18,694 nt of DNA from NCBI GenBank assembly GCA_963530895.1, contig CAUSFO010000032.1:1-18694 (forward strand). The letters are read 5' to 3'. A program made the position numbers and the translations under genes. Below, piece by piece: positions 1-6,735 of this stretch. The stretch is from JABCPE02 sp963530895. Its GTDB lineage: Bacteria > Bacteroidota > Bacteroidia > Flavobacteriales > Weeksellaceae. Position 1 is the stretch's first letter. Every line of letters begins with the position of its first letter. Under the pieces are notes generated by a model that saw nothing but the letters and a program-made list of their open reading frames with translations, did no database searches and was not told the DNA's origin.

Positions 1-425
1 TTGCATTGGCTTTCACTTCTATTTCCCTGCACGGACAGGAGAAAATACAGCAGGTAGAAGTCCATATATTTGGGGGAATGGCTCTTTATTCAAGCCATTA
101 CACCATCAATTTTCTATACAAAGAATTTGAAGCAAAACAAGTTATGGGAGAACCAGCAGAGCTCCCAAAGAAAATTTTACAGCTAAATCCACCTGATAAA
201 TGGAGGGTTTTCACAAAGAAAATAAATCTGGATAAATTCAAAAAACTGAGAGATGGTCCCAGCGAACAGGCTGTTGATGGGCAGGACGAGGTCATTATCA
301 TCAAAACTGATAAGAAGACTTATAGAAAGATGAATGCTTACGGCAATAACCATGATAGGGAAGTTTGGTATGATTTACTACAAATCATCGCAAAGGAATT
401 TGGAAAGAAAGGCATTTATGAATAA
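1..425 (+). CDS. Small secreted protein of unknown function, 5' end outside the window
   Basis: The reading frame is open to the left edge. The first in-frame residues, ALAFTSISLHGQ, look like the end of a signal peptide with cleavage near HGQ. The true start therefore probably lies upstream, and the in-frame TTG at position 6 is not a convincing start. The mature part is about 125 residues, with no Cys and no membrane segment. It carries a pattern shared with the next gene: Trp, then F-x-x-K-I-x-L-x-x-F, then an I-I-I-K-T-D-K-K-x-Y motif near its C-terminus. I do not recognise a named family. The stop lies 12 bp before the next gene, so the two are probably co-transcribed. Likely periplasmic or secreted. 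I am confident it is coding, but the function is unknown. Confidence 0.75.
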   Translation, partial: ALAFTSISLHGQEKIQQVEVHIFGGMALYSSHYTINFLYKEFEAKQVMGEPAELPKKILQLNPPDKWRVFTKKINLDKFKKLRDGPSEQAVDGQDEVIIIKTDKKTYRKMNAYGNNHDREVWYDLLQIIAKEFGKKGIYE

Positions 426-437
426 ATAAACAATTTT

Positions 438-944
438 ATGAAAAAGTTTTTCTTTATTTTCGTTTTGTATTGGCTTCATTCTTGTAATGGAACAGAGAAA
501 GCAATGGCCACCAGCCCAGACACTCAGAAAACTAGCATTTCTGAAAAACAAAATGCTGAGAAAATAGAAAGGATAATTTATTCTCAAACAGGAGGAGATA
601 CAGGTGGTAAAAGTGTATATTTAGTGATAACCAAAGATTCTATTATTTATCGTCTTACAGAAGGTGTAACTGATGAAAAAACCATAGCAAATTTGTCATT
701 AAACAACAATAATAAAGACTGGGAGGCGTTCATTGATAAAATTGATTTAGAGGATTTTGAAAAGGGAAAACCTAGCAAAGAACTGATAATGGATCTCCCT
801 ACCACAAAAATCATAATAAAAACAGATAAAAAAGAATATTCTAAAACTAATATTCAAAACAATAAAACTTGGGATTACATTACAAAACAAGTCATAGACA
901 TAAAATACTCAAAATTATATAATCATTTAAATTTAGAAAAATGA
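438..944 (+). CDS. Putative lipoprotein, paralogue of the preceding gene
   Basis: 168 residues. The N-terminus has two Lys, an aromatic-rich hydrophobic stretch (residues 4-13) and the lipobox L-H-S-C with Cys16, so it is a predicted lipoprotein. The rest is hydrophilic, with no membrane segment. Around residues 100-140 it repeats the pattern of the upstream protein: W-x-x-F-x-x-K-I-D-L-x-x-F, then K-I-I-I-K-T-D-K-K-x-Y. This indicates duplication and divergence of one gene, one copy ending as a plain secreted protein and the other as a lipoprotein. Its stop codon overlaps the gcvT start in an ATGA arrangement, so gcvT translation may be coupled to it. No family name or function is recognised. 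The acylation prediction is good; the role is unknown. Confidence 0.75.
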   Translation: MKKFFFIFVLYWLHSCNGTEKAMATSPDTQKTSISEKQNAEKIERIIYSQTGGDTGGKSVYLVITKDSIIYRLTEGVTDEKTIANLSLNNNNKDWEAFIDKIDLEDFEKGKPSKELIMDLPTTKIIIKTDKKEYSKTNIQNNKTWDYITKQVIDIKYSKLYNHLNLEK

Positions 945-2023
945 AAAAAACAGCACTTTATAACAAACATGTAGAACTCGGCGCTAAAATGGTACCTTTC
1001 GCTGGTTTTGATATGCCTGTCCAGTATGCTGGCGTAACGGAAGAACATTTCGCTGTAAGAGAAAAAGCAGGAATGTTTGATGTATCACACATGGGACAGT
1101 TCATCATAGAAGGTGCAGGCGCAAAAGACCTTCTGCAATATGTAACTACCAACGACCTAAATACGCTGACTGACGGAAAAGCCCAGTATTCCTGCCTTCC
1201 GAACGGACAAGGAGGAATAGTGGATGACCTCATCATCTACAAAATGGCGGACGAAGTATATTTCGTGGTGGTCAATGCTTCTAACATTGAAAAAGACTGG
1301 AATCATATTTCCAAATTCAATGAAAAATTCGGAGCAAAAATGACCAACATTTCCGATGAAACTTCTCTAATCGCTATCCAAGGGCCTTTGGCAACGCAGA
1401 TTTTGCAAAAGCTAACCAGCACTAATCTTTCCGAAATCCCTTATTATCATTTCACTATTGGAACGGTGGATGGCGTGCAAGATGTAATCATCTCAAACAC
1501 AGGCTACACAGGAAGCGGCGGATTTGAGATTTATTTTAAAAGTGAAATTTCCGAGCAACTCTGGAACGCCCTCACAGAAGCGGGAAAAGAGGAAGGCCTC
1601 ATGCCATGCGGGCTGGCAGCAAGAGATACACTGAGATTAGAAAAAGGATTCTGTCTCTATGGCAATGATATTGATGATTCTACTTCTCCGCTGGAAGCAG
1701 GTTTGGGCTGGATTACGAAACTTGGAAAAGGCGATTTCGTGGATGCTGAATTTTTCAAAAAACAAAAAGAAGAAGGCGTTTCCCGCAAGTTAGTTGGTTT
1801 TGAATTACTTGAAAAAGGCGTTCCAAGACACGACTACCCTGTGGTGGATACGGAAGGAAATGTCATCGGAAAAGTAACTTCTGGGACATCTTCGCCAATG
1901 AAGAAAATAGGACTTGGTCTGGCTTATGTAAAAACTGAGTTTTCTAAACCAGAATCTGCTATTTTTATCCAAATAAGAAACAAAAACATTCCTGCAAAGG
2001 TGGTAAAAACGCCTTTCGTTTAA
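941..2023 (+). CDS. gcvT: Aminomethyltransferase, glycine cleavage system T protein
   Basis: 360 residues, the usual length for GcvT. T protein takes the aminomethyl group from the lipoyl arm of H protein, releases ammonia and passes the one-carbon unit to tetrahydrofolate as methylene-THF; it is cytosolic. Visible signatures are the N-terminal MVPFAGFDMPVQY and FDVSHMGQ, the GGIVDDL segment with Asp95/Asp96 (the region of the catalytic Asp), GLAARDTLRLEKG with a following SPLEAGLGW, and the C-terminal VTSGTSSPMKKIG barrel motif. All conserved blocks look intact. The ATG overlaps the stop of the upstream lipoprotein gene by four bases, and no separate promoter is seen directly upstream. gcvP lies 8.4 kb downstream in its own transcription unit, and gcvH is not in the window. 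Confidence 0.97.
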   Translation: MKKTALYNKHVELGAKMVPFAGFDMPVQYAGVTEEHFAVREKAGMFDVSHMGQFIIEGAGAKDLLQYVTTNDLNTLTDGKAQYSCLPNGQGGIVDDLIIYKMADEVYFVVVNASNIEKDWNHISKFNEKFGAKMTNISDETSLIAIQGPLATQILQKLTSTNLSEIPYYHFTIGTVDGVQDVIISNTGYTGSGGFEIYFKSEISEQLWNALTEAGKEEGLMPCGLAARDTLRLEKGFCLYGNDIDDSTSPLEAGLGWITKLGKGDFVDAEFFKKQKEEGVSRKLVGFELLEKGVPRHDYPVVDTEGNVIGKVTSGTSSPMKKIGLGLAYVKTEFSKPESAIFIQIRNKNIPAKVVKTPFV

Positions 2024-2053
2024 GATTTTAATTAAATTTTTTAGATTATATTT

Positions 2054-2617
2054 ATGAAAAAAACATTTGCATTTATCTTATTGAGTATCATTTCATTAGC
2101 AAAGGCTCAGCAGACTGATATCAGATACATTCCTGTAATTTCTACCGATACCATTTCCACCAAGGCTAATCTTTATCCTCATGTATTGAGCAAAAACAAA
2201 TTCAATCCGTTGGTTTTTGAAAATGGTTTTAAAGTCGGCGAAAGAAGAGAGGCGGTGAGACTTTGGGACAAGGATATTTTTTACCTTGAATTCACCGATA
2301 GAAAAATGAACAAAAGAGTTTTCCGACAAATACCAGAGCTAAAGAAAAACGGAAAATTATTTGAAATCATGCTGCAAGGAGATGTTTCTTGGTACAGAAG
2401 ATATTTCAGCTACAGAGCTGATACTTGGGATGCTAACTACGAACACGAAGACTATTTCGTAAAAGGCGACGAGATTGTAAACATCCCTGTAAAAGGCAGA
2501 TACAAGAAAAAACTAAAAGCTCTGCTTTCTGACAAACCAGAAATCGCGAAGGAAGTAGACCAGATGGTAGGCGACCGTGACATTAGAGAAATTTTAGAAA
2601 AATACAACAGCAAATAA
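2054..2617 (+). CDS. Secreted protein of unknown function
   Basis: 187 residues. The start MKKTFAFILLSIISLAKAQ is a clear type I signal peptide with likely cleavage after Ala-Lys-Ala (about residue 18). The mature protein is basic, rich in aromatic and charged residues, and has no Cys and no further membrane segment. A central G-K-L-F-E-I-M-L-Q-G-D-V-S-W-Y-R-R-Y stretch (about residues 97-114) and a C-terminal helical part with several Lys and Glu are its most distinctive features. I do not recognise a named family. It lies 30 bp after gcvT on the same strand and directly before a strong terminator, so it is probably the last gene of the gcvT transcript. Probably periplasmic or outer-membrane associated. 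Confidence 0.75.
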   Translation: MKKTFAFILLSIISLAKAQQTDIRYIPVISTDTISTKANLYPHVLSKNKFNPLVFENGFKVGERREAVRLWDKDIFYLEFTDRKMNKRVFRQIPELKKNGKLFEIMLQGDVSWYRRYFSYRADTWDANYEHEDYFVKGDEIVNIPVKGRYKKKLKALLSDKPEIAKEVDQMVGDRDIREILEKYNSK

Positions 2618-2619
2618 GA

Positions 2620-2657
2620 AAAAATCCCTCTTGTAATTTGTAATTAGAGGGATTTTT
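2620..2657. terminator. Bidirectional terminator between the gcvT block and prmC
   Basis: A perfect 12-bp inverted repeat, AAAAATCCCTCT (2620-2631) and AGAGGGATTTTT (2646-2657), with a 14-nt loop. On the plus strand it is followed by TATTTTTT. The A and T arms let it work in both directions. It starts 3 bp after the secreted-protein gene, and on the minus strand it begins inside the prmC stop codon (2656-2658), so two convergent genes share it. Confidence 0.9.
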
Positions 2658-3501
2658 ATTTTTTGCCAATCACAAAACGGTCATTTTCTGATAAATCCTT
2701 TATAAGTTCTGATTTTGTGAGAACATCCTGAAACAGCTGTAAGGTCTCTTTTCCTAATTTTTGGTTGATTTCCAAAAAAACAGAGCCTCCTTTTTTTAGG
2801 TGGTTTTCAGAGTCTTGGGCTATTTTTTCATAAAATGCAAGAACTCTGTTTTCAGGAGCGAAAAGTGCTATATTTGGTTCAAAATTCTTCACAGAATGCG
2901 AAATTTCTTCCTTTTCTAAAACATCTATATACGGAGGATTGCTCACTATGATATCATAAATTTCATCCAGTTTTCCAGTCAAATAATCTTTCTGAATAAA
3001 ATTGACTTTCACTTTATGAAAATCGGCATTTTTTTGGGCTACATTTAGGGCTTTTTCAGAAATGTCAATACTGCTGACTTCTGCATTTGGAAATATTTTT
3101 GCCAAAGAAATACTGATGCAGCCGCTCCCTGTCCCTACATCCAGAATTTTTAGTTTTTCTTTTTTCAGATGGCTCAGTTTGTTTTCTATCAATTCTATCA
3201 ATTCCTCCGTTTCAGGGCGTGGAATGAGGACATTTTCATCAACAAAAAATTGATTCCCATAAAAATAAGTTTCGCCCAAAATCTGCTGATAAGGTTTTCC
3301 TTCTTTTAGTAAGGATATGGTTTTCAAAAACTCATTTTGGTTTTCGGCTGAAATAGAATTTTCGAGCTGTGAGCGAACATCTATCTTATTCAAATTCAAT
3401 ATTTTTTCGCAAAAAATAAAAAATAATTCCTCGCACTCTGCCGAAGTATAAAGGCTTTGGAGCTCCTTGGAAAAAAGGTTTTTGACTTGGTTGATGGTCA
3501 T
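2656..3501 (-). CDS. prmC: Peptide chain release factor N5-glutamine methyltransferase
   Basis: 281 residues from the ATG at 3501. PrmC (HemK) uses S-adenosylmethionine to methylate the Gln of the GGQ motif in release factors RF1 and RF2, tuning translation termination. The N-terminal helical release-factor-binding part carries a conserved V-L-I-P-R-P-E-T-E-E-L hinge. The Rossmann methyltransferase domain has the SAM loop DVGTGSG (Asp121-Gly127) and the diagnostic N-P-P-Y (Asn188-Tyr191), which binds the substrate glutamine. A longer frame with a GTG start at 3519 adds only MDKIFS, but that GTG lies inside a DnaA-box-like repeat and at or upstream of the likely transcription start, so I prefer the ATG. 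It is divergent from parA and convergent with the 2054-2617 gene. Confidence 0.95.
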   Translation of the reverse strand: MTINQVKNLFSKELQSLYTSAECEELFFIFCEKILNLNKIDVRSQLENSISAENQNEFLKTISLLKEGKPYQQILGETYFYGNQFFVDENVLIPRPETEELIELIENKLSHLKKEKLKILDVGTGSGCISISLAKIFPNAEVSSIDISEKALNVAQKNADFHKVKVNFIQKDYLTGKLDEIYDIIVSNPPYIDVLEKEEISHSVKNFEPNIALFAPENRVLAFYEKIAQDSENHLKKGGSVFLEINQKLGKETLQLFQDVLTKSELIKDLSENDRFVIGKK

Positions 3502-3511
3502 TGAAAAAATT

Positions 3512-3542
3512 TTATCCACAAAGATAGGAAATGTGTGGATAA
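3512..3542. promoter_or_regulatory. Pair of inverted consensus DnaA boxes
   Basis: TTATCCACA at 3512-3520 and its exact reverse complement TGTGGATAA at 3534-3542, 13 nt apart (inverted arms of 10 bp in all). Both match the bacterial DnaA-box consensus perfectly. They lie in the short AT-rich region between divergent prmC and parA, a common neighbourhood for replication origins. The left box overlaps the predicted prmC start site and -7 element. Origin function or DnaA-dependent regulation is inference; the boxes themselves are seen directly. Confidence 0.6.
3519..3526 (-). promoter_or_regulatory. Possible prmC -7 promoter element
   Basis: On the minus strand this reads TATCTTTG, a match to the Bacteroidota -7 element TAnnTTTG. 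It would start transcription near 3512, about 11 nt before the ATG at 3501. No matching -33 TTTG is seen at the expected distance. It lies between and overlapping the two DnaA boxes. Confidence 0.35.
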
Positions 3543-3571
3543 ATTTACGAATAGATAATCTTTTGATTTAT

Positions 3572-3590
3572 AATAATTTACAGAATTATT
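3572..3590. repeat. AT-only inverted repeat in the prmC/parA intergenic region
   Basis: AATAATT (3572-3578) and AATTATT (3584-3590) form a 7-bp inverted repeat with a 5-nt spacer in the most AT-rich part of the region. It could be an easily melted element next to the DnaA boxes. It could equally be chance in AT-rich DNA. Confidence 0.3.
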
Positions 3591-3604
3591 GATTTTTGAC
3601 ATGC

Positions 3605-3613
3605 CGTGAAACA
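3605..3613 (+). promoter_or_regulatory. ParB (parS) half-site upstream of parA
   Basis: CGTGAAACA contains GTGAAACA, the exact right half of the well-known parS palindrome TGTTTCACGTGAAACA. The left half is not conserved here (GACATGCC). It lies about 40 bp upstream of the parA ATG and 14 bp upstream of the predicted -7 element. A degenerate or half parS used for ParB autoregulation is possible; a functional centromere site is not shown. Confidence 0.35.
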
Positions 3614-3626
3614 TTAAAAATAATTG

Positions 3627-3634
3627 TATTTTTG
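3627..3634 (+). promoter_or_regulatory. Possible parA -7 promoter element
   Basis: TATTTTTG fits TAnnTTTG. Transcription would start near 3641, about 12 nt before the parA ATG. The nearest TTTG upstream ends at 3598, too far away (28 nt) for a canonical -33, so support is only partial. Confidence 0.35.
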
Positions 3635-3652
3635 GAGCCTAATATTTTGAAT

Positions 3653-4456
3653 ATGGGTAAAATTATAGGTGTTGCCAATCAAAAAGGGGGTGTAGGAAAA
3701 ACTACCACTTCGGTAAATCTAGCCTCTGCATTGGGCGTTTTAGAGAAAAAAGTTTTATTAATAGATGCAGACCCACAGGCCAATGCTACTTCTGGTCTGG
3801 GTGTAGAGGAAGTTACATATTCTACATATGACCTTTTGGAACATCACGCCAAAGTTCGTGAGTGCATCCTCCCTACTTCTTCACCAAATGTAGATATTAT
3901 CCCATCTCATATAGATTTAGTAGCAGCGGAGATAGAACTGGTGGACAAGGAAAACCGCGAATATATGCTAAAAGAAGCTTTAAAGGAGATAAAAAACGAG
4001 TACGACTATATCATTATAGACTGTGCGCCTAGTTTGGGGCTTATCACTATCAATGCACTTACTGCTGCGGATTCGGTTATCATCCCTGTTCAGTGTGAAT
4101 ATTTCGCATTAGAGGGGCTTGGAAAACTTCTAAACACCATTAAAAACATACAAAGTTTCCACAATCCTAACTTAGACATTGAAGGGCTTCTTCTAACGAT
4201 GTTTGACTCTCGTCTAAGGCTTTCTAACCAAGTAGTAGAGGAAACCAACTCACATTTCCCTGAAATCGTTTTCGAAACTATCATCAGCAGAAATACGCGT
4301 CTGAGCGAGGCGCCGAGTTTTGGAGAAAGTATCCTAAAATACGATGCCGAGAGCAAAGGAGCTGTGCAGTATATACAGCTGGCAGAGGAAATTTTACTAA
4401 AAAATGAACAAAAAATTCCGAGCAAAAAGAAGGAAAGTAAAAAATCAAAAAAGTAA
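3653..4456 (+). CDS. parA: Chromosome partitioning ATPase ParA (Soj)
   Basis: 267 residues from the ATG at 3653. ParA is a deviant-Walker ATPase that binds DNA non-specifically as an ATP dimer and moves the ParB-parS complex, segregating the replication origin region. Visible motifs are the deviant Walker A KGGVGKTT (Lys11-Thr18, with the signature Lys11), Walker A' D-A-D-P-Q (Asp38-Gln42), and the Walker B region I-I-I-D-C-A-P-S-L-G. Length matches chromosomal Soj-type ParA without a long N-terminal DNA-binding domain. The C-terminus is a Lys/Ser-rich tail. An in-frame TTG at 3596 would add 19 residues before the conserved MGKIIGVANQKGG start and is unlikely. It is the first gene of an operon with parB, a DUF5683 gene and dapB. 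Confidence 0.97.
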   Translation: MGKIIGVANQKGGVGKTTTSVNLASALGVLEKKVLLIDADPQANATSGLGVEEVTYSTYDLLEHHAKVRECILPTSSPNVDIIPSHIDLVAAEIELVDKENREYMLKEALKEIKNEYDYIIIDCAPSLGLITINALTAADSVIIPVQCEYFALEGLGKLLNTIKNIQSFHNPNLDIEGLLLTMFDSRLRLSNQVVEETNSHFPEIVFETIISRNTRLSEAPSFGESILKYDAESKGAVQYIQLAEEILLKNEQKIPSKKKESKKSKK

Positions 4457-4458
4457 AT

Positions 4459-4489
4459 CGCTCTTATAATAATTAAAACTAAAAGAGCG
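4459..4489 (+). promoter_or_regulatory. Hairpin between parA and parB
   Basis: CGCTCTT (4459-4465) pairs with AAGAGCG (4483-4489) around a 17-nt AT-rich loop. It starts 2 bp after the parA stop and ends 20 bp before the parB ATG. There is no T-run after it, so it is not a classical terminator. It may stabilise or process the transcript, or set the ParA:ParB ratio. Confidence 0.5.
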
Positions 4490-4509
4490 TTCGTAAACAT
4501 ACAAAATCT

Positions 4510-5397
4510 ATGAAAGATAAAAAAAGAGCTATGGGGCGCGGCCTCGGAGCCATTCTAAGCGCTGAGTCCAAGGCTGTGCAGTCTGCGACAGATGCAGGAG
4601 CAAAGGATTTGGTAGGGAATATTGTAGAAATTCCTATCGAGGATATCTATCCTAATGCCAACCAGCCGAGAACCCATTTTGATGAAAAGGCATTGCAGGA
4701 ACTTGCCGAATCCATCAAGGTTTTGGGGATTATACAACCCATAACGGTAAGAAAAGATGGAGCTAAATTTGAGATTATTTCTGGGGAAAGAAGATACCGT
4801 GCCTCCAAAATGGCTGGTCTAAAAGAAATCCCTGCCTATGTAAGGCTGGTAAATGACCAAGAACTACTGGAAATGGCTTTGGTGGAAAACATCCAGAGAG
4901 AAGACTTAGATGCCATAGAAGTAGCCCTTACCTATCAGAGATTATTAGAGGAAATCGGTCTTACGCAGGAAGCACTCAGTCAGCGCGTAGGAAAAGAGAG
5001 AAGTACAATCACCAACTCTATCCGACTTCTAAAACTAAACCCAGATGTGCAGCAGGCAATCCGAAATGGTGACATTTCCGCTGGACACGGAAGAGCGATT
5101 TTAAGTTTAGAAAACCCTGAAGACCAACAGGCTTTATTCAAACAAATTGTAAACAACAGACTAAGTGTAAGACAGGCGGAAGAAGCTGCAAAACATTTCA
5201 AAAGCCCAAAAGAAACTCCTATTTCCAAGGAGCCAAAAACTCTTCCGAACAACCTTCGCAGAGCTGAAAAAACCCTTGCTGATGCTCTGGCACTAAAAGT
5301 AGAAATAAAATCTTCTGCAAAGGGAGACAAAGGGAAAATAGTCCTTAACTTTGACAATGAAGAAGAATTAGAGAAAATCCTCTCTTATTTTAACTAA
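4510..5397 (+). CDS. parB: Chromosome partitioning protein ParB (Spo0J), CTP-dependent parS clamp
   Basis: 295 residues. ParB binds parS sites near the origin, loads onto DNA as a CTP-gated sliding clamp and stimulates ParA. The N-terminus has the M-G-R-G-L-G-A-I-L start typical of chromosomal ParB. The N-domain then carries the CTP-binding motif GERRYRA (Gly92-Ala98) and the E-N-I-Q-R block (126-130). A helix-turn-helix follows (about residues 150-176, from GLTQEALSQRVGKERST), then the conserved G-H-G-R-A-I-L. A Lys/Glu-rich linker leads to a short C-terminal dimerisation domain. All expected parts are present. It is second in the operon, 53 bp after parA with a hairpin in the gap, and 5 bp before the DUF5683 gene. 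Confidence 0.97.
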   Translation: MKDKKRAMGRGLGAILSAESKAVQSATDAGAKDLVGNIVEIPIEDIYPNANQPRTHFDEKALQELAESIKVLGIIQPITVRKDGAKFEIISGERRYRASKMAGLKEIPAYVRLVNDQELLEMALVENIQREDLDAIEVALTYQRLLEEIGLTQEALSQRVGKERSTITNSIRLLKLNPDVQQAIRNGDISAGHGRAILSLENPEDQQALFKQIVNNRLSVRQAEEAAKHFKSPKETPISKEPKTLPNNLRRAEKTLADALALKVEIKSSAKGDKGKIVLNFDNEEELEKILSYFN

Positions 5398-5402
5398 ATC
5401 AA

Positions 5403-5996
5403 ATGAAAAAATTATTCGGTTTTATATTCGTATTTATTTCTTATTTTTTCTTTGCACAAGAAGCAGAGAAAAAAGACTCGGTGCAGGTAGAAAACGAAAT
5501 AGTCACGGACATAGAACTACTCCATAAGAAAACTTCTTACTCTGGACTCAACCCTACCAAAGCAGGCTGGCGGTCTGCCATCATCCCTGGCTGGGGACAG
5601 TACTACAACCGTAAATACTGGAAAATTCCTATTGTCTGGGGAGCGATAGGAACGGGAGTTGGGTTCATTATTTGGAACCAAAAACAATACAAAAGATACA
5701 AAAATGCTTTTGAGGCAGAACTAAATGGGCAGCAGCACGAGTTTTCTGGAATCACAGGACTGGACTTAAAGACAGCCCTCGGAAACACCCAAGATTCCAG
5801 AAGAAGATACCGCGACTATGCCATCGCTATCACTGCGGGGATATATCTGCTAAACATCATAGATGCGGTGGTAGATGCCCACCTTGATGAAGGGCGTAAA
5901 GACCCAGATTTAGCGATTTCTCCTACCATTCTGCACGATTACACAGACCCAATACATACAGCAAAGGCAGGTCTTGCCCTAAGATATAAATTTTAA
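5403..5996 (+). CDS. DUF5683 family membrane protein with signal sequence
   Basis: 197 residues. A hydrophobic aromatic N-terminus (MKKLFGFIFVFISYFFFAQ) is a signal peptide, with likely cleavage around residue 18. The region from about residue 55 carries the DUF5683 signature: K-A-G-W-R-S-A-I-I-P-G-W-G-Q-Y-Y-N-R-K-Y-W-K. A Gly-rich membrane segment follows (about 75-92, IPIVWGAIGTGVGFIIW), then a Lys/Tyr/Arg cluster, and a second hydrophobic segment near 139-158. The GWGQYYN pattern resembles other small Bacteroidota membrane proteins. The biochemical role is unknown. It sits 5 bp after parB and 4 bp before dapB, so it is firmly in the par operon, an arrangement I know as common in Flavobacteriia. 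The link to segregation or envelope growth is inferred from that position only. Confidence 0.88.
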   Translation: MKKLFGFIFVFISYFFFAQEAEKKDSVQVENEIVTDIELLHKKTSYSGLNPTKAGWRSAIIPGWGQYYNRKYWKIPIVWGAIGTGVGFIIWNQKQYKRYKNAFEAELNGQQHEFSGITGLDLKTALGNTQDSRRRYRDYAIAITAGIYLLNIIDAVVDAHLDEGRKDPDLAISPTILHDYTDPIHTAKAGLALRYKF

Positions 5997-6000
5997 ACCA

Positions 6001-6702
6001 ATGAAAATAGCATTAGTAGGATACGGAAAAATGGGGCAGATTATTGATAAAATAGCCCAAACACGAGGACACGAAATAGTGGCTCGCCTCAATGAATCTC
6101 CCACTTTGGAAAACCTAAATAATCCTGATGTAGTGATAGAGTTCTCTAGTCCAGAATCTGCATTTGGAAATATCAAATTCTGCCTAGAACAGGGCATTCC
6201 CGTAGTATGCGGAACCACAGGCTGGCTTGAGAAAAAACCTGAAATAGAAAAAATCTGCATAGAAAACAACTCTGCATTTTTGTATGGTTCTAATTTTAGT
6301 CTGGGAGTAAATCTTTTCTTCGCTTTGAATGAAAAATTGGCTCAGCTGATGAAACCTTTTAACGATGACTATCACTGCCAATTAGAAGAAATTCACCACA
6401 TTCACAAACTAGACAAACCAAGCGGAACAGCAATTTCTCTTGCACAGGACATTATCGCCAATTCTAATTTTGAAAAATGGAAATTAGATGATACCTTGGG
6501 TAAAGAACTGGGCATCAGAGCTATAAGAGAAGAGGAAGTCCCTGGAACCCACATCGTAACTTATCGTTCTGAAGTGGATGAAATCGAGATAAAACACACC
6601 GCTTTCAACCGAAATGGTTTTGCATTAGGTGCTGTAATTGCCTCTGAATGGATTATCGGAAGAAAAGGGAACTTTACCGTAAAAGAAGTTTTAGGATTAT
6701 AA
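6001..6702 (+). CDS. dapB: 4-hydroxy-tetrahydrodipicolinate reductase
   Basis: 233 residues, the short form usual in Bacteroidota (E. coli has 273). DapB reduces hydroxy-tetrahydrodipicolinate with NAD(P)H in the lysine/diaminopimelate pathway, supplying peptidoglycan precursors. The N-terminal Rossmann loop is GYGKMG (Gly7-Gly12). The C-G-T-T-G-W block is at 70-75. The catalytic and substrate-binding segment E-I-H-H-I-H-K-L-D-K-P-S-G-T-A has His132, His133 and Lys136, aligning with E. coli His159, His160 and Lys163. The Y-G-S-N-F-S-L-G-V-N block is also present. No defect is seen. It is the last gene of parA-parB-DUF5683-dapB and is followed by a terminator. Confidence 0.97.
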   Translation: MKIALVGYGKMGQIIDKIAQTRGHEIVARLNESPTLENLNNPDVVIEFSSPESAFGNIKFCLEQGIPVVCGTTGWLEKKPEIEKICIENNSAFLYGSNFSLGVNLFFALNEKLAQLMKPFNDDYHCQLEEIHHIHKLDKPSGTAISLAQDIIANSNFEKWKLDDTLGKELGIRAIREEEVPGTHIVTYRSEVDEIEIKHTAFNRNGFALGAVIASEWIIGRKGNFTVKEVLGL

Positions 6703-6709
6703 GAATAAG

Positions 6710-6732
6710 AAAAGGCAAATATTTAGCCTTTT
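6710..6732 (+). terminator. Terminator after dapB
   Basis: AAAAGGC (6710-6716) pairs with GCCTTTT (6726-6732) around loop AAATATTTA, followed by more T. It lies 8 bp after the dapB stop and ends the par operon. Confidence 0.8.
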
Positions 6733-6735
6733 TTT

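Noticed and set aside
3502..3519. GTG start of prmC adding MDKIFS
   Set aside because: It lies inside the DnaA-box repeat and at or upstream of the predicted transcription start; the ATG at 3501 gives a normal PrmC N-terminus.
3596..3652. TTG-started extension of parA by 19 residues
   Set aside because: The extension has no similarity to ParA, the conserved start is MGKIIGVANQKGG, and the extension would run over the ParB half-site and the -7 element.
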